Shown: positions 1 to 12,920 of the stretch, one piece after another
How positions within the stretch are numbered: position 1 is the stretch's first letter
How the letters are laid out: every line of letters begins with the position of its first letter
Source: Dipteris shenzhenensis
Taxonomy: Eukaryota; Polypodiophyta; Polypodiopsida; Gleicheniales
DNA length: 64,000 bases
Reading direction: 5' to 3' (one strand)
Assembly (NCBI GenBank): GCA_047967505.1
Contig: CM106540.1
Notes under the pieces: generated by a model
Told to the model about the DNA's origin: nothing
Database searches by the model: none
What the model saw: the letters and a program-made list of their open reading frames with translations, nothing else
Made by a program: the position numbers and the translations under genes

Positions 1-112
1 TTCAATCTATAAGTGCAAGTTCTTGCTTATATGTGTAAACTTTTTTCGAGCTTTTAAGGGTTTTGTGAACAATTCTTAATATGTTTGAAGCTATATATTT
101 TTTATTTTTCAG

Positions 113-3100
113 CCTTAATGAAACAACAATTATTAAAACAAATCTCAAGGATTATTTGTACAACACGAAGACAATGTGTTCGTGTGATGAGAATGAGTAC
201 TTATCACTTTTTTCTAAGGAAGAAAAAAAGACACTTGAAAAGCATAGGGCAAATGAAAGCAGTAAAGGATCAAGTACTTGGTATCCTTTGACATCTCTGA
301 TGCTAGGGAGAATGGTATTTGCAGTAAGTTTCATACCATTTGTCATGGATGTCTTTTGAATTAGAACTAACTAATTCATTGTACTCATTCATTTCTTTGG
401 AATATATTTTAGCCACTATACAAGCAAGATTATGAGGCAAAGCTAAAGGAACTTCACCCAAATTTGAGTGTTGCTGATATGGAGAAAGCACTTAAAAGTA
501 TTCGAAAGGATGTGAATCTCAAGTACAGTCGAAAAATGATCAAGGTATGGTTAATTTAATGATTCTTAACATAAAGTTGATTTTTTAAAGTGTTCAAGTG
601 TTTTTTGAGATTGAGAAAGAACATTAAAAAAGGATGTAAATATGATATTTGTTTAGAAAATGATCAAGGTATGGGATATGCATGTATTGTATGATCAGAA
701 AATATAGTTGAGTGTGATGATTGCATGTATTGTTTATATGTAGATTCTGTCTATTGTCAAACCAACAAATGGTGAAGATTGGTTTAATATCTTGTGGAGC
801 CTCCCATTTGATGATAAATCATCCATTGTCACATTGGAAAAGTTGTATAACATCTCCATTGCAAAGGTCTCAAAGGAGACACAACTAGCAACCCTCAGAA
901 TCTTAGGGTCAGATTCAAATTTGAGAACAAGTTATGGGATGCCAAAAGCTGAGAGAGAATTCATAAAGTGGATGGCCAAAGAGGCATGGATGGATCAGTT
1001 GCTTTGTGAATCTGAGAGGTTACTCTCTCAGGTCTTGGTTGCTAGTCAACAAGCTAGCTTTGTGCTTCCTCAAGATCCTACATTGAGAGAGTATTTTGGG
1101 GAGATACAAGCAATGAACAGACTTGAACTTTATGAAGATTTAAAGGATTCAATGACGTTGCTACAGCTGCAATAGGACAAATGGAGATGATGAGGGCATC
1201 TCGACGATTGGTATTTAGGTAAGCAATACATGTTTTTTCTTTTTCAATTAAAAATCCATCCTTAGATGTTTCGCTTTTGTACTAATACTCTTATGTTATG
1301 CAGATTCTTGCAATCCTTAAAAGCTGTTGGTAAGATTGAAAAATTGTTGCCCATATGTCGAGTATGGACAAAAATTCAGGACTTAAAATTCTATATGTAC
1401 TCTCCAAACATGATAGAAAAAGAAGGGAAGCAAGTGCTCTCTGAGTGGGAGAGAAAGAACTGCCCGTGGTGGCTCGATATGAAAAAAGGATGTTGTATCG
1501 AGGAGGAGATAGAGATGTACACACAGCATAAAAAGGAAGAGATGGGTTCATCAAGATCAAATTCAGTCCACGAGGATGAAGCAGTCATTGAGATTCAAAA
1601 AACACTTGAGAAGATGACTAAAAAGGACAAGGATTCAAGTATGGAACTAAAGAAGGGTGGTAGGCCACCAAAAAATCCTGGTACTAATAATGGTAAGCTC
1701 TCTTGGTCTTTTTTCAAGCTGTTATTTGTTTGTGTAACATATGTTGTTATCACTTTGTCTTTACATATGTGGTGTGGATACAGATGTGCAGGTACTGCAG
1801 TCTACACCCATTTTGAAAGGATGTAAATGGAAAGATAGGTCTATCCGCTTTTTGTACATTCCATTGACCTCTCTAACTTTGAATCGGAGTGGCACATGTG
1901 ATGCTTCACATTGCAAGGTTTGGTGCTATGATTATGTCGAGTTTGGGAAGCGATTATCTGTCTCAAACTTCACACAAGCCTGAGACATGAAGGAATACTT
2001 TGTGGGTCTTGGAGGTGAAAGAAAAACAAGAAATGGTAAGAGTGTTGCTTGGGCTGCAGATTTTGTCATTCTTGATCTGCCTACACAACTAGAAGCTCTT
2101 GGAGTAGAGGATTCCACATCTCCATCTTGGAATTTATTAACAGAGGACCATGTACGCTACTCCTTGCTAGTAACGGCCATAGTTGTTTCAGTGGATCCTA
2201 GTTATGTGTGCTCCTCATGTTCTTCATTTGGTTGAGCATTATGCTAGGATTAGTAGATTAGAGTTTGCATGTCGAATGTACATGCAATGCTTGGATGCAT
2301 ATTGTACAATCAAAGTTGGTGGTATTGATCATAAGGTGAGACAATTGTCTTACAATGACCTGTTGAAAGAACTTATGCTCTTGTATAATGAAATGGCTTG
2401 TACTAAGCATAAGTTTAATTCTTTTCTTGTCTTTAGGTGGATGTTGTGGTTTTATGCCTTCTTCATCGGGCTGGTATGTCTTGTGTTTGTAATCTTGGAA
2501 ATGCTTCCGTGGTTGGTACCAAATTGGGCATTGCTTTTGGAAGTAGTTTGTTTCATCATTATTTACCAACAAGTGAGCAGACTATAAAACATGGAGAGAG
2601 TATTCCATGGAGAGGTGCATTGGAGAAGGCTCCATGCATGATGTTGTACTTCTTGGAGTTGTTGTGTCCAATTTCTGGACATGTGGTAGACTTAGGTGCT
2701 GGGACTGGTTCTATGCAAAAAGCATGCTTGCATTCTGGGAGAGCATGCTTATCTATTGAGAATGATCCTGACATTTGCAATTCTATATTGCAACCATTTT
2801 TGGATGGACAGAAAGGAAACGGAAATGTGTTAAGCAACTATGGGACTCTAAATGATTCCGAAGATGTGGAAATGGTTGTTAATCTTCCAGATGACTAGTA
2901 AGTATGTTACTCTCGTCTTTTATCTTTTTAAACCTATTTGTTGGAGAATATTATTATCAATGAGGCATTGATATTGATTGATCTATTTTAGCTTTTTGCC
3001 TTCTTATGCAGGTGCTATGGCTGAGATGATGTGTAATGACATTGCATTCAATGCCCCCATCAAAGAGAGAAGGCATCATCGCAATATCTATGTGGATGAC

Positions 3101-3118
3101 ATTAGTAAAGAAGATTGA
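113..3118 (+). pseudogene. Decayed multi-exon gene with C-terminal N4/N6 amino-methyltransferase-like domain
   Basis: Exons can be joined in phase at 113-323, 413-544, 744-1218, 1304-1692, 1784 to about 2215, about 2215-2335, 2437-2897 and 2992-3118, with GT-AG introns. The 5' end probably lies before the window. The N-terminal half is unrecognised; a short AT-hook-like core (GGRPPK) ends the 1304-1692 exon. The C-terminal half has the order of a beta-class amino-methyltransferase: a motif-IV-like ILDLPT near 2070, a strand VDVVVLCLL at 2437, a motif-X-like segment (RGALEKAPCMMLYFLELL) near 2615-2665, then motif I DLGAGTG near 2690-2712 followed by GRACLSIENDPD. The catalytic tetrad is DLPT rather than DPPY/DPPW. 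Breaks: an in-frame TGA at 1981, a one-base frame slip near 1150, another near 2215. The last exon ends in a basic/acidic tail and TGA at 3116. The family could be DNA N4-cytosine or N6-adenine methylases, or a domesticated or transposon-borne relative; the substrate cannot be read from sequence. Confidence 0.55.
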
Positions 3119-4390
3119 GTCTAGTGATTTGACATGAGTTTTTCCCTTCAAGCAATTCATTTTGCTTGTGATGCCCTAGTATTGAACATGCATAACTTTT
3201 GTGGTGTCTTGCACCTATTTCATTTGCTAGAGATGTACTAATCATATTGAAGAACTATTAGTACATCATGTGAGTACCCATGAATATTAATATCAATATC
3301 ACATATTCAATTTTGAGCATGTTGGTTTCATAAAACTTTTTCTATTTGCTAGAGATGTGACAATCATGTCATATCTTAGTTAAGGTTTGCATGTCAAAAC
3401 TATGAGGTGTACAAATGATCATCATGGTGAATTGAATCTGAAAGTATCTCCTTGATGCAACTAATAAATGTTTCGGCATAGATGCATGCAAATTTGCACC
3501 CTAAATTCTTCACCATGTGACTTGCAATCATTTCATCGATAAATCACTATCATGATAGTATGAATGATGGATGATATAGGTGGAGGGTGTTGAAATGAAG
3601 TAGACATGAAAAGTAGTTTTGTGAATAAAGGGATCTTATAAGCCCTAAATACTATTGGAAAGAAATGTAATTAAATATATATAGCATCTTTATGGGGTAG
3701 TTTTATGACTAAAGGGTGTGTGATGTTAGTGGCATCTTTGTGGGGTAGAAATGTATATAGTATCTTCTTGGGGTAGTTTTATGACTAAATGGTGTGTGAT
3801 GTTATGATAAAATTGTCTACGAAATCACAATATAGGCCATGCTCAGAAAAATGTGCTCAGACCAAGACGCTCAGAGAAAAGACGTACCCACCCTTCCCAA
3901 TCTATGGCCAATCTATGGACTGATACTATACACACACTGATGGCAATCTAGGCGAGCATGCAGGGATCCTCTAGAGCAGCCACAGCCAGGAGAGATACTT
4001 TTTTCAGAGTTTGGAGAGGATATCCTTTCTTCTCTGAGTCTCCTTTAGGGTTGAGGTGGCATTTTCAACCTCCACCTTGGATTTTTGTTAGCTCTTTTTG
4101 AGCTGGGTTTTTTCTCATGCATGGCATGATATACTCCCGCATTAGAGCTTGCTCTTGCGGTTTTCATTCATACTTAATGAAGTAATCTGACGTCCTTCAA
4201 ATGGAACAATGTTGATTAATTCACAGGCTCAGATTTTGAAGATTGACATTGTAGAATCAAGACCATCTCAGAGTTTAAAGATCTACATTGCAGACTTAGG
4301 ACCATCTAATTTGTAGAGCTCAGATCTTCAAGATCCACATTGCAGCTTAAAATTTCCTTGAAATAGAGTGATGTCTGTTCTTGGATAGCA
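3119..4390. other. AT-rich intergenic stretch, no gene seen
   Basis: No credible ORF or RNA gene. It holds an imperfect duplication around the phrase gtagttttatgactaaa (about 3700 and 3774) and, from about 3840 to 4360, low-complexity text repeating 'cagag'/'ctcag' words. Confidence 0.5.
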
Positions 4391-4536
4391 CTAAGAATGT
4401 GGACTGTCAAAGTTCAATTGGACAATTAAAGCCACCGGGATTGCATTTAAACACTGGACCTGTCTAAGAATGTGGATTGTCGAAGTTCAATTGGACAATT
4501 AAAGCCACCGGGATTGCATTTAAACACTGGCCCTGC
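4391..4536. repeat. 73-bp direct tandem duplication, two copies
   Basis: The block beginning ctaagaatgtgga at 4391 recurs at 4464 with only a few substitutions, including the phrase gccaccgggattgcattt. Period 73 bp. No coding frame runs through it. Confidence 0.9.
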
Positions 4537-4835
4537 ATGAGAGCGTCATGACCATCTAAATTCTCTGGCTCAGAGTAGCTTGCATCAGGCTGTTATAACA
4601 AGAATTTTAGAATTTCTAGCTATAATTCCATTCAAAATGGCTGCAATTTTCAATTTGCTGGTTTGCTTGCCATTAAATTACTATCTCCCATGGCAACTAT
4701 CGACTTGCACGTCATGGGATCCGAAGTCTGAGAAATATACACTAGTGGCCAGACGATAATATGTATGACTGCCTATGCTAAGCTAGGCTCCCAAGGTGCT
4801 GGCTGGAATATTTCATTGAGACTCTACATGTGCCA

Positions 4836-4965
4836 TAGAGAGAGAGAGATATGGGTACATACATGTATGTATGCATGTACATATATACTTTTAGGTCCTT
4901 CATACTTTGATGCAGTTTCTTTTGGTTTTATCATTCCAATTTTACACACACACACACACATATAC

Positions 4966-5019
<54 letters not shown>

Positions 5020-5110
5020 GTACATACATATATGTATGCATGTAGATATATACTTTTGGGTCCTTCATAGTTTGACACTGTTCTTTTGGTTTTATCATTC
5101 CAATTACATA
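4836..5110. repeat. Compound CA/TA/GA microsatellite flanked by a duplicated ~105-bp block
   Basis: A (CA)n-(TA)n-(GA)n tract at about 4946-5016 sits between two similar blocks. Each block starts with gagagatgggtacatacat and runs through gtccttcata to ggttttatcattccaatt (about 4846-4945 and 5010-5105). The arrangement looks like a local duplication whose junction seeded the microsatellite. Confidence 0.85.
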
Positions 5111-5480
5111 TGATCAAAGGATTGGTTTATAAGATTTTCGTATGCAAATTCTAACATGGCATTTCTCTGTCACACTTCCAGTTCCTACTTACATGTCTTT
5201 ATTGATAGCCTGGTTATATTGCCTATCAAAGATTTCCTTCATTTTAATCCATAAACCATTTGTGTTATGTTAATATCAATTTACCAGGTTTTTTGACATT
5301 CTCTGATCTTGCAATGTACAGTACAAACCTAGAAGGGTTATGCAATTAGTAGTCATAGTCTGTAAACTAATCTCCCATCACAAACAACTGACAGACAATT
5401 AATGAGGGAATCTGTCAATTAAAAGTCTCACTTCAATACCAAACAGGTTAGCTTGCAATGCATATATCTGTTTCACAAAA

Positions 5481-7315
5481 TCATAGCTTTTCTTGTCTAA
5501 TCCTCCTAAAGTTGGCCTTCAGCTTCATTGACTCTGGATTCAGTTTTCTGAATTCTGTCTGATTGGTAGTTTGAGGAGACTTTGACCTTGAAATCAGCAC
5601 CTGATTCTGTGAAGGCCTTGGGCAAGTCTGCAAAGGAAGCAAAGGCTTCTGTGATTGCTGACCCAAAGAGAAATTACTTCCAACTGACAGTGGCAAGAAA
5701 TTAGAGACTTTTGAATGTGCCTGGAATGGAAACAAATGCTCATAATCCGGAGGAGCCCCTGCACGCCTGGCACCTTTATTTTTCTGAAAATTGGCAGTAC
5801 TGCTAGTTGTTTGATGTTTTAAGGTATGTGAATGAGCATCATTTTCCAACTCAATTCCAAAGCTTGCATCTGTATGTTCAAAAATTGATGAGCTGCTAAA
5901 AACACTGCACTGCTTATTGGGGGGCATTTGCACGTTTTCAGAGAGCCGTGCTATCTGATCAGGCAGTGGGCTGCATAGAATAACACATACAAGACAAACA
6001 TGCTCAGCTGTGTGATGATGTGACTGAAACAGCCAGCAGAAAACGATATTATGACAGACAGAATCTGAAGCTTTGGAAGATTCAACAAACCAGGACTGCA
6101 GGCTTTCTTTTGCAAGCACATTCAATTTGGCATGCAATCCACGCTCATGAGTAAGAGGATTATAATTTTCCAAGCCTATCTGCAAAACCCAAAATAAATT
6201 TTAATGACTTGTCGTTTCCTATTGTCGGAACCTACACTTCTAAAGCCCATCTGTAATTGTATTGAATGAAAATAAGCATCCATAGGGATAAAAGTGATAG
6301 ATCCAAACCTTGGATAAACATAAATTGACAGAATCTTTCATTTCCTCTGTAATGTTTGAATTCTTGATTGATGATGGCAAAATCCTCAGCAGTTCTTCGG
6401 TTGTTGCTATTCTCTTCAACATTGTAGAAAATATAGCAGCATCAACAAAAAATCAGTAATGGCTGCATAATTCCCTTTTAAATGGTAAGAAAATAAATAA
6501 TCTGCATTCAGCTAGACATTTAAGTACACCCAATACCAATTAAATATCACTCACTCTCGCCAGAAACGCCCCATTTTCTCCTGGAAGCAGTAGATAGAAG
6601 CATGGAAATGATGTCTCCGTCATGAAGTCAATATCAGATGTCGATGTGCAGAGTAGTCCACAATCATGGCAGTGAAGAACATGGCAAAGGGTTGCAAAAA
6701 CTGCATTAATGGACAAAATATTGAGCTTTGCGGTTTAAAGTAATGTGCAACCCTTCAGCAACAAACAAAGCATTCTTGAAACTTCTTAGAACAGTTAGTG
6801 TTTGGAAACCATAGACTTTCAAACAACAAATGTGAATCCTTACCCCCATCATTGATTTCCAGGTTATCCTCATCTCCATCCAAGTCAATCTCAGAGGATG
6901 GCAACACATTGTAAGGATGTCCAAATAATAGACCTTAAAATGAGAAATATGCATTGTCAAATGCTAGCCCATCAAGAAAATGATATCAGACAACAAGATG
7001 GATGGATATCCTGTGTACAGACATAATATGGTGATCCTAACAAGTACAAGGCTAACCTTCACTTAAGGTGCCCAATGCTATGGACTTCAGTACAGTGAAC
7101 GTCAAAGAAGGCCTAGGGTTTCTGTGATACTTTGGAGGCTCCACAGGGCTTTTGAAAGATGGCAAGTGAAGAACTGTCTGATACCCAATTTTAATACCAT
7201 TAGAAGTGAAATCATGTCTGTCAAGCTCTTGTCCAGTGAGTGGACAAAAAGCATTTACAACGCTTGATTCTTCTCTTGCAGTGGAACTTATAACTGCTCC
7301 ATGGCACCTACATGT
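5481..7315 (-). CDS. M1AP: M1AP-like meiosis protein, C-terminal exons (five exons)
   Basis: Five exons join in phase on the minus strand: 7315-7057, 6933-6844, 6700-6555, 6413-6309 and 6179-5481 (stop), all with GT-AG borders. Their order of motifs follows human Meiosis 1 arrest protein as I remember it: a Cys pair then FCPLTG (human LLCPSL); VLKSIALGTLSEGL (human ALKSSGLCESLTYGL); an acidic DLDGDEDNLEIN (human QLDWDELETN); LCHVL (human LCHSL); FYLLLPGENGAFLARV (human FYVIMPSHSLTLLVKA); IATTEEL...LP (human VATRELMLP); and LENYNPLTHERGLHAKL (human LEPTYNPLHVQSHLYSHL). In animals M1AP acts in meiotic recombination with the ZZS complex (SHOC1, TEX11/ZIP4, SPO16). The last exon carries a 233-codon low-complexity basic tail, longer than the human one. 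The reading frames are intact, so this is probably a live gene. Further upstream exons lie at 16508-19771. Confidence 0.72.
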
Positions 7316-8134
7316 CTGAAAGTAGAAATCATCATTTGGAAAGACAATATTATAAACATTTTGAAGCTATGGTATACAAGTGAAATTTAGCTCTAATTTC
7401 CTTTCTGCCATTCTGTATTTTACATGGAATATCATACTTTCTTTCATGCATTGTATTTTGATGTAAAGCGCCCTATATCACATCTTAAAAAATAAACAAA
7501 AGAAGTGGGTAAGATACCAAAATAAATAACATAATACATCCTCTAAGAAAAACAAGATCAAACCTGGGTTGAAGAATTAAAAGTCAAGGAGACATGATAC
7601 AACATTGTGGATTAACACAGTGACACTTGATAGTTAAATAAAGTAAATAAAATGCCACAGTTATTCTGTGATCTCTACTCTTTATCTCTTGCTGCCTGTG
7701 AGTCACCTGTACATTTTTCCTATTGACTTTATAGGGAGCGTAAGACCTCCAGTCCAATTCGTGAAAGATGTCCCTATCGTCGATCTGATGGCCCAGATCC
7801 TCAAAAGTATGATACCTCAGATTTGGAATACCATATCCCAAACCAAAGTTCATTTATACATTGCAGCCATGTGATTCCGCCTTCCATGGAAGTTTGTGTG
7901 TGCACAGAGCCATTGGCTGTGATACCGTGTTGGAGCCCTAGAAGGAGCCAACGATCCACGTATAGAGCCCCCGACTCACTGCTTGGCCACCCACTAAGAG
8001 TGCTCATCTCTGTTGAAAGGTTGGGTCCCTCTTTAGGCCCTTACAGTAGGTTGACAGGTTAGCATTTGTGCATGTGGTATTAGCCATGTGCCTCTTTGTC
8101 ATAAGACTGAGAAATTCCCCTTACACAACAGCAA
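7316..8134. other. Start of the large intron, no recognised feature
   Basis: Intronic (minus-strand gene). The splice acceptor for the exon beginning at 7315 (TTTCAG when read on the minus strand) is at 7316-7321. The rest shows no coding signal I can name. Confidence 0.5.
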
Positions 8135-9830
8135 TCAGGAGGATGAAACCACGCTTCTAGAATGTGGACTCAACAAGATGATAGCAAAATTAGGTTCCCC
8201 ATGTTGTGGATTAACTATATCTTGGAACAGCTCAAGAAGCTTAGATACTTTCCGAGATTGAGTTGAAGATGACAAAGGAAATATCTGTAAGTTTGCTTTT
8301 TGCATAAAGAAATCATAGTATGGGTTTGTGGTGATACCTTTGTTTTTTTTTCCAGAAAAAACACTTCTATGAACTATAATCAGATACAACAAAATCAGGA
8401 GTACTCCTGTGATCAAGAACATGTAGTGACACATCATCAGCTGAAAATGAGCCCATAAAGTGAGCCTTAAGTTCTCTAGAATCTTCCTTTTATGGTCACA
8501 TGTTATGATTAAATCATCAACAGATAAAATGATCAGCATATTCTTACCTCCCGTTGAGAAAAAAAGAGTTTGGCATCTGATGGCCTACGAGATAATCTGA
8601 TATGATTGAAGTAGCCATCAATCCTGGTACCAGGCTCTTTGGGCTTGTTGAAGCCCATACAATGCCTGGTGGAGCCTGCAAATCCTTTTCCTTGCAACTG
8701 AATACTGAAAGCTCTGTGGCTGCTCCACGTAAACCTCTTGTAGCTCTCTATTTAAAAATGTATACTTTACATCCATCTGAAAAATGTAGACTTTACATTG
8801 ATCTGAAAATGGACCACTTGTGAAGAGCAGCCAAAGCTATCACTGTATGGACTGTCGTCATACTAACTGTGGGAGCAAAGGTTTTACCATAATTGATTCC
8901 CTTAACTTATGTGTAGCCTTCAACTACCAAGCTTGCTTTGTATTTTGTCCAATCTACCATCAAACATATACTTAGCTCAGTATACAAACTTGGTTCAATG
9001 ATTTTCCCCTTCAAAGACCTTTCAACAAATCCCACGTCTGCTTCTCTAGAATGGTTTCCATAGAATGGTTTCCATCTCTGCTTGCATTGCAGCCCACCAT
9101 TCTGGGATATATGCCCAAGAAATATTTCCTCACTCCTATGCCCAAGAAATATTGCAAATGCCCCAAATCTTTCATCACTCTCCAAATATTGCCTTGAGCT
9201 GCTTGATGAGACTGTCATCATTGCCTGCAATAATAAGATCATCGACACATAATATGACAAGGATGATCCTTTCCTTTTTTTGCAATAAATAAAGATTGGG
9301 GTCTGATTGCATGCCAAAGCTTTGGAAGAAGGCATCAATCTTTGTATACCATGACCTGGTTCCTTTAGACCATAGAGTGACCTTTTGAGTTAGCATAACT
9401 TGTCCTCTTGTCCCTTTTGCACAAACCCACCTAGATCTAAGCCTCCATTCAAAATGCAGATTTGACATCCATTTGCCATAGGGGCCATGAGAAGTGTTCT
9501 GCCATCTAAAGTATTGTCCTGACCATGGTAGCCATGGTGCAATGTTTCAGTGAAATCTAACCCCTTTTGTACCTATCAATGGATCCATATTTAACTTTAT
9601 TTTCATGAACCCATTCAAATTGAACCAAATTTTCCTAGATGGAAGATCAACTGGATCTGAATTGTGGTTTTTCATAATAGCATCCATTTTGTTTTTCATG
9701 GCACTCTCCCAATGCATATGCATGTCAGCCTGTGTAAATTTCTGAGGTTTATCCTCATCTAGAGCATGCAAGATGAGTGCTGCATTTGCACTTTTTGTAG
9801 CCTGTTGCTGAAACATGCACCCAGGTTTGG
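8135..9830 (-). mobile_element. Ty1-copia pol fragments, two overlapping decayed copies
   Basis: Two reverse-transcriptase signatures lie in the same orientation: CVDDLIIAG near 9223-9258 and SVDDLIITC near 8500-8540, both forms of the copia YVDD catalytic box. Upstream of the first are copia-like WESAMKNKMDAIMKN (about 9660-9710) and WYTKIDAFFQSFGMQSD (about 9300-9360), the segments that precede the YVDD box in copia RT. Between the two is WTKYKASLVVEGYT (about 8910-8950), the start of a second RT copy. Stops and frameshifts are frequent. No LTR was identified at either side. The fragments lie inside the large intron of the M1AP-like gene and run in the same direction. Confidence 0.8.
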
Positions 9831-9969
9831 GGTAGCTAAGCCCATCATAGTTACCATGGAATGGGAGCGTTCTATGAACATCGGATGTCGGAATGGAAAC
9901 ATTTCGGGAAGGGGGATAGTAGACCTAGAGCGCCAATGCCATGTCGTATGGCACATCATCATGTGAGGT

Positions 9970-11520
9970 AGAAATATACTATATTATGGGAAGAATCACT
10001 TCTCACAACTCTACCCTTTCCATTTCAGCTTTAAAACTTAGAAAATTGATATACCCTAGCCCCAGAATTAACAGGCCATGTAATACATTTCCACAAGCAA
10101 GTGCTTTGGATGATGGATCCTCACCCTCAATTCAAAACAGGCATTTTTTATTATTACAAAACATGATAAAACAAGAGGCATGTACCATCAGCCATGCCCA
10201 TTATCCACATGATCCATGATACCTCAAAATCAGCCATGAAGATCTGAAGATGGCACAAGACAAAGGCCTCTTAGATCCTAGAATGCGTGGGAAACATTAT
10301 GAGAATGCCGGATAGCCATTCTCACGCGTTTGGATCTACTATGTACATGGGTAACTATGAAGTTCGACTAGGGTGACAACTAAGACCAATCTTTGAAGCA
10401 CCTGACTTGCAAAACCATCAAGCAATAGTATGGGAGCTTAGAATGAGCTCACCATCCAGGTATAGATCTAGTAGAAAGGATCACCCCCCAAGCCTAAGAT
10501 CGCACCAAGCCATGTCCATAGCAACCCCTGTTTCCCATACTATAGGAGTCCACCGATCTAGGTGTTCGGTTAGATTAGGCATATGCCTGCTCTAGGTCCC
10601 AATCTCCCAGGGAGCCCACAACCCTTGTCTTGCATCGCATAGGAATCTAGCAATCCGGGTGTTCAGCAAGACTGGGCATATATTTTCTCTAGGTCCTAGT
10701 CTCCCAGGAAGGCCACCTATGGGATCCCCACAAATGAGCCCTCAGCTCAAATATAAAGACCTACCGAGGGGTGCCCCTAATTTAAAGACACCCGTACGCT
10801 AGGTATAGAGTTCACACTAGACCCCATTAAATGGTCTTGTGCTTGGACTTAACCACAATGCTAGATCATGCTATGACCTTGGGTCATCGTTGTGAGAAGT
10901 GCAGTGGTGGAAATAAACGGTGTTGAAGAGAGAGAGAGAGAACCAACCGAACACGCACCAAAAAAGAAAGGAGAGAGAGATGAGAGAAACTGCAAGCGAT
11001 CGTAGAAAACCTCTGCTATAAAGAACTGCTCAAGGGATGCTCAACCCTGCTCAAGAGACACGACATTGAAATGCAAAACGAGTGACGAGGGGCCTATATA
11101 TAGCCCCTCACCCTGCACTAGTTGGCTGCCATATGTGGGCTGACTCAACCTGCTAGGGGGCCAAATTGATGAACCTTAGTGCTCCAATGACAATGGGCAT
11201 GTAACAGCTCACAAGGATCAATCAACTATGTTTGGATTCACGCACTGGCAATCTTTTGACTCATCCAGATGTCCAGCAGCTCATCAGACAATAGCTGTGC
11301 AGCAAAACATTAGGAGACCCCCTTTGGATTTGCCAGGTCATAACGTCCAAACAAAATACATACTGGTAACATACTGCCACCTGAGTTAGCGGGAACAACT
11401 CCTCATGGCTTGAGATCCTACCTGAAAGCCTACCTCGATTAGAGACTCCATTGCCATTGCACCTGGCTAGCAAGTACCGCTGCCACAAACAAGCATGCAA
11501 CCTACTAGCAGCGCATCTTG
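9970..11520. other. Unassigned intronic stretch, possibly retroelement UTR/LTR
   Basis: No credible ORF. A GA-rich tract (gagagagagaga, about 10926-10940) and a block of near-repeated phrases (ggtcctagtctcccaggaagg at about 10692, ggtcccaatctcccagggagc at about 10594) are the only structures seen. Confidence 0.4.
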
Positions 11521-11530
11521 CTGCATGCTA

Positions 11531-12075
11531 CTAGAAGGTTAAATTATACATCGTAGCCGCGGTAACACTATTGAGCTCGTTACTGGTCCCCTCACTTTTC
11601 CTTTGAGGACATTGTTGCCAATAATGACCTTTTTGGTCACATCTGTTACATGTACGTGACACAATGTTCCTATAAAAGATTCCTTTTAGAGATTTGAGAG
11701 AGGTAGCCCAAGACACGTATACTCATGTGTGAAACCGTCTAGAAGAACCAAGTAATCCTAAAAAGGATCTCACTTTTGTGACAATATGTAATTTTGGCCA
11801 TTCATTCACGACCTGAACTTTTCAGTCTATGTGAATCCCATCAACGGTAATGATATGACCAGGTTCCCTTTTGAAGAACTCACATTTGAACATCTTAGCA
11901 TAAAGAAGCTTACGTTGAAGAATAGTGAGAGCTATCTTCAAATGTTCTTTATGTTCAGATAAAGTCCCACCTTACATGAGAATATCATCAAGAAATACGA
12001 TGACAAACTTTTCTAGATATAGATGAAACATGTCGTCATCATCTGCTGAAAGTAGTCGGCACATTTGTGAGTCAA
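11531..12075 (-). mobile_element. Rearranged retrotransposon pieces: gag zinc knuckle and gypsy-type RT
   Basis: At 11610-11670 (minus) a CCHC knuckle reads CNRCDQKGHYWQQCP, typical of retrotransposon gag. At about 11830-12030 a Ty3-gypsy RT fragment reads KFVIVFLDDILM followed by SEHKEHLKIALTILQ, the palm box and its usual downstream sequence. The gag piece lies downstream of the RT piece in transcription order, so they are not one intact element. A 60-bp stretch (about 11764-11823) recurs at 12113-12172. Confidence 0.7.
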
Positions 12076-12179
12076 AAAGGCAAAACCAAGAACTCATAAT
12101 GCATGTACAAAAGGATCTCACTTTTGTGACAATATGTAATTTTGGTCATTCATTCACTACCTAAACTTTTCCAGCTCCA

Positions 12180-12900
12180 TCTTATGGTCCATACTGTGAT
12201 TAGATGGAAACATATGAGAATCCAGTTAATAATTCCTGGAGAAATCGAGATTACTCATAATTGATTGAGGACTCACTTTCAGAATTCAAATCTGAAACTA
12301 CAGCATGACCTAATGATCTATTTGCGGCTCTAGCAATGGGTATTTTACCCCTGGGTTAAATCCATAATCCTCCTAGTTTGTTTAGAATCAATTGGACTAC
12401 ATTTCCAAACCATGAAAAGAGCCAAACAAGAAGAATACTGATGATTATCTAAATATTTCATTTAACATTTGAAACTGAATGTTCAGATTCATTAAAACAC
12501 GAAAGACAATACATTGTTTACTTCAGCATATTCTCTGAAGAACATAAAATTATAGCTAGGTCTAATGAAGCACACATGAGCCACATAATCAAGTTCACTT
12601 AATGTTTATTCAATTCTATAGCATTGCAAAATAAAGATTAAGAGATGAGACATTATACAAAAGTTACTTATCTTCATTGTATAATTGAGGATTACAAAAC
12701 TTGGCCACTGGGCCATTGATGTTATTGGTCAAGGTGATCTACCGTCCATGAAAAGAAAAACTAACCATATGAAAAACGTAATCCACGATTGGGTTTCCAC
12801 GATAGAACCACTCCTTGCCAAGCACCACATCAATCTGGTCCATATCCAGCTATTGAACGAAAGAGCCTCCTGGTACTCTTGAATGCACAAGACTGCAGCA
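12180..12900. other. AT-rich intronic stretch without recognised features
   Basis: No ORF with family signals. It separates the gypsy fragment from the 3'-truncated LINE. Confidence 0.4.
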
Positions 12901-12920
12901 AGAATGCAATGGTTGCAGAT

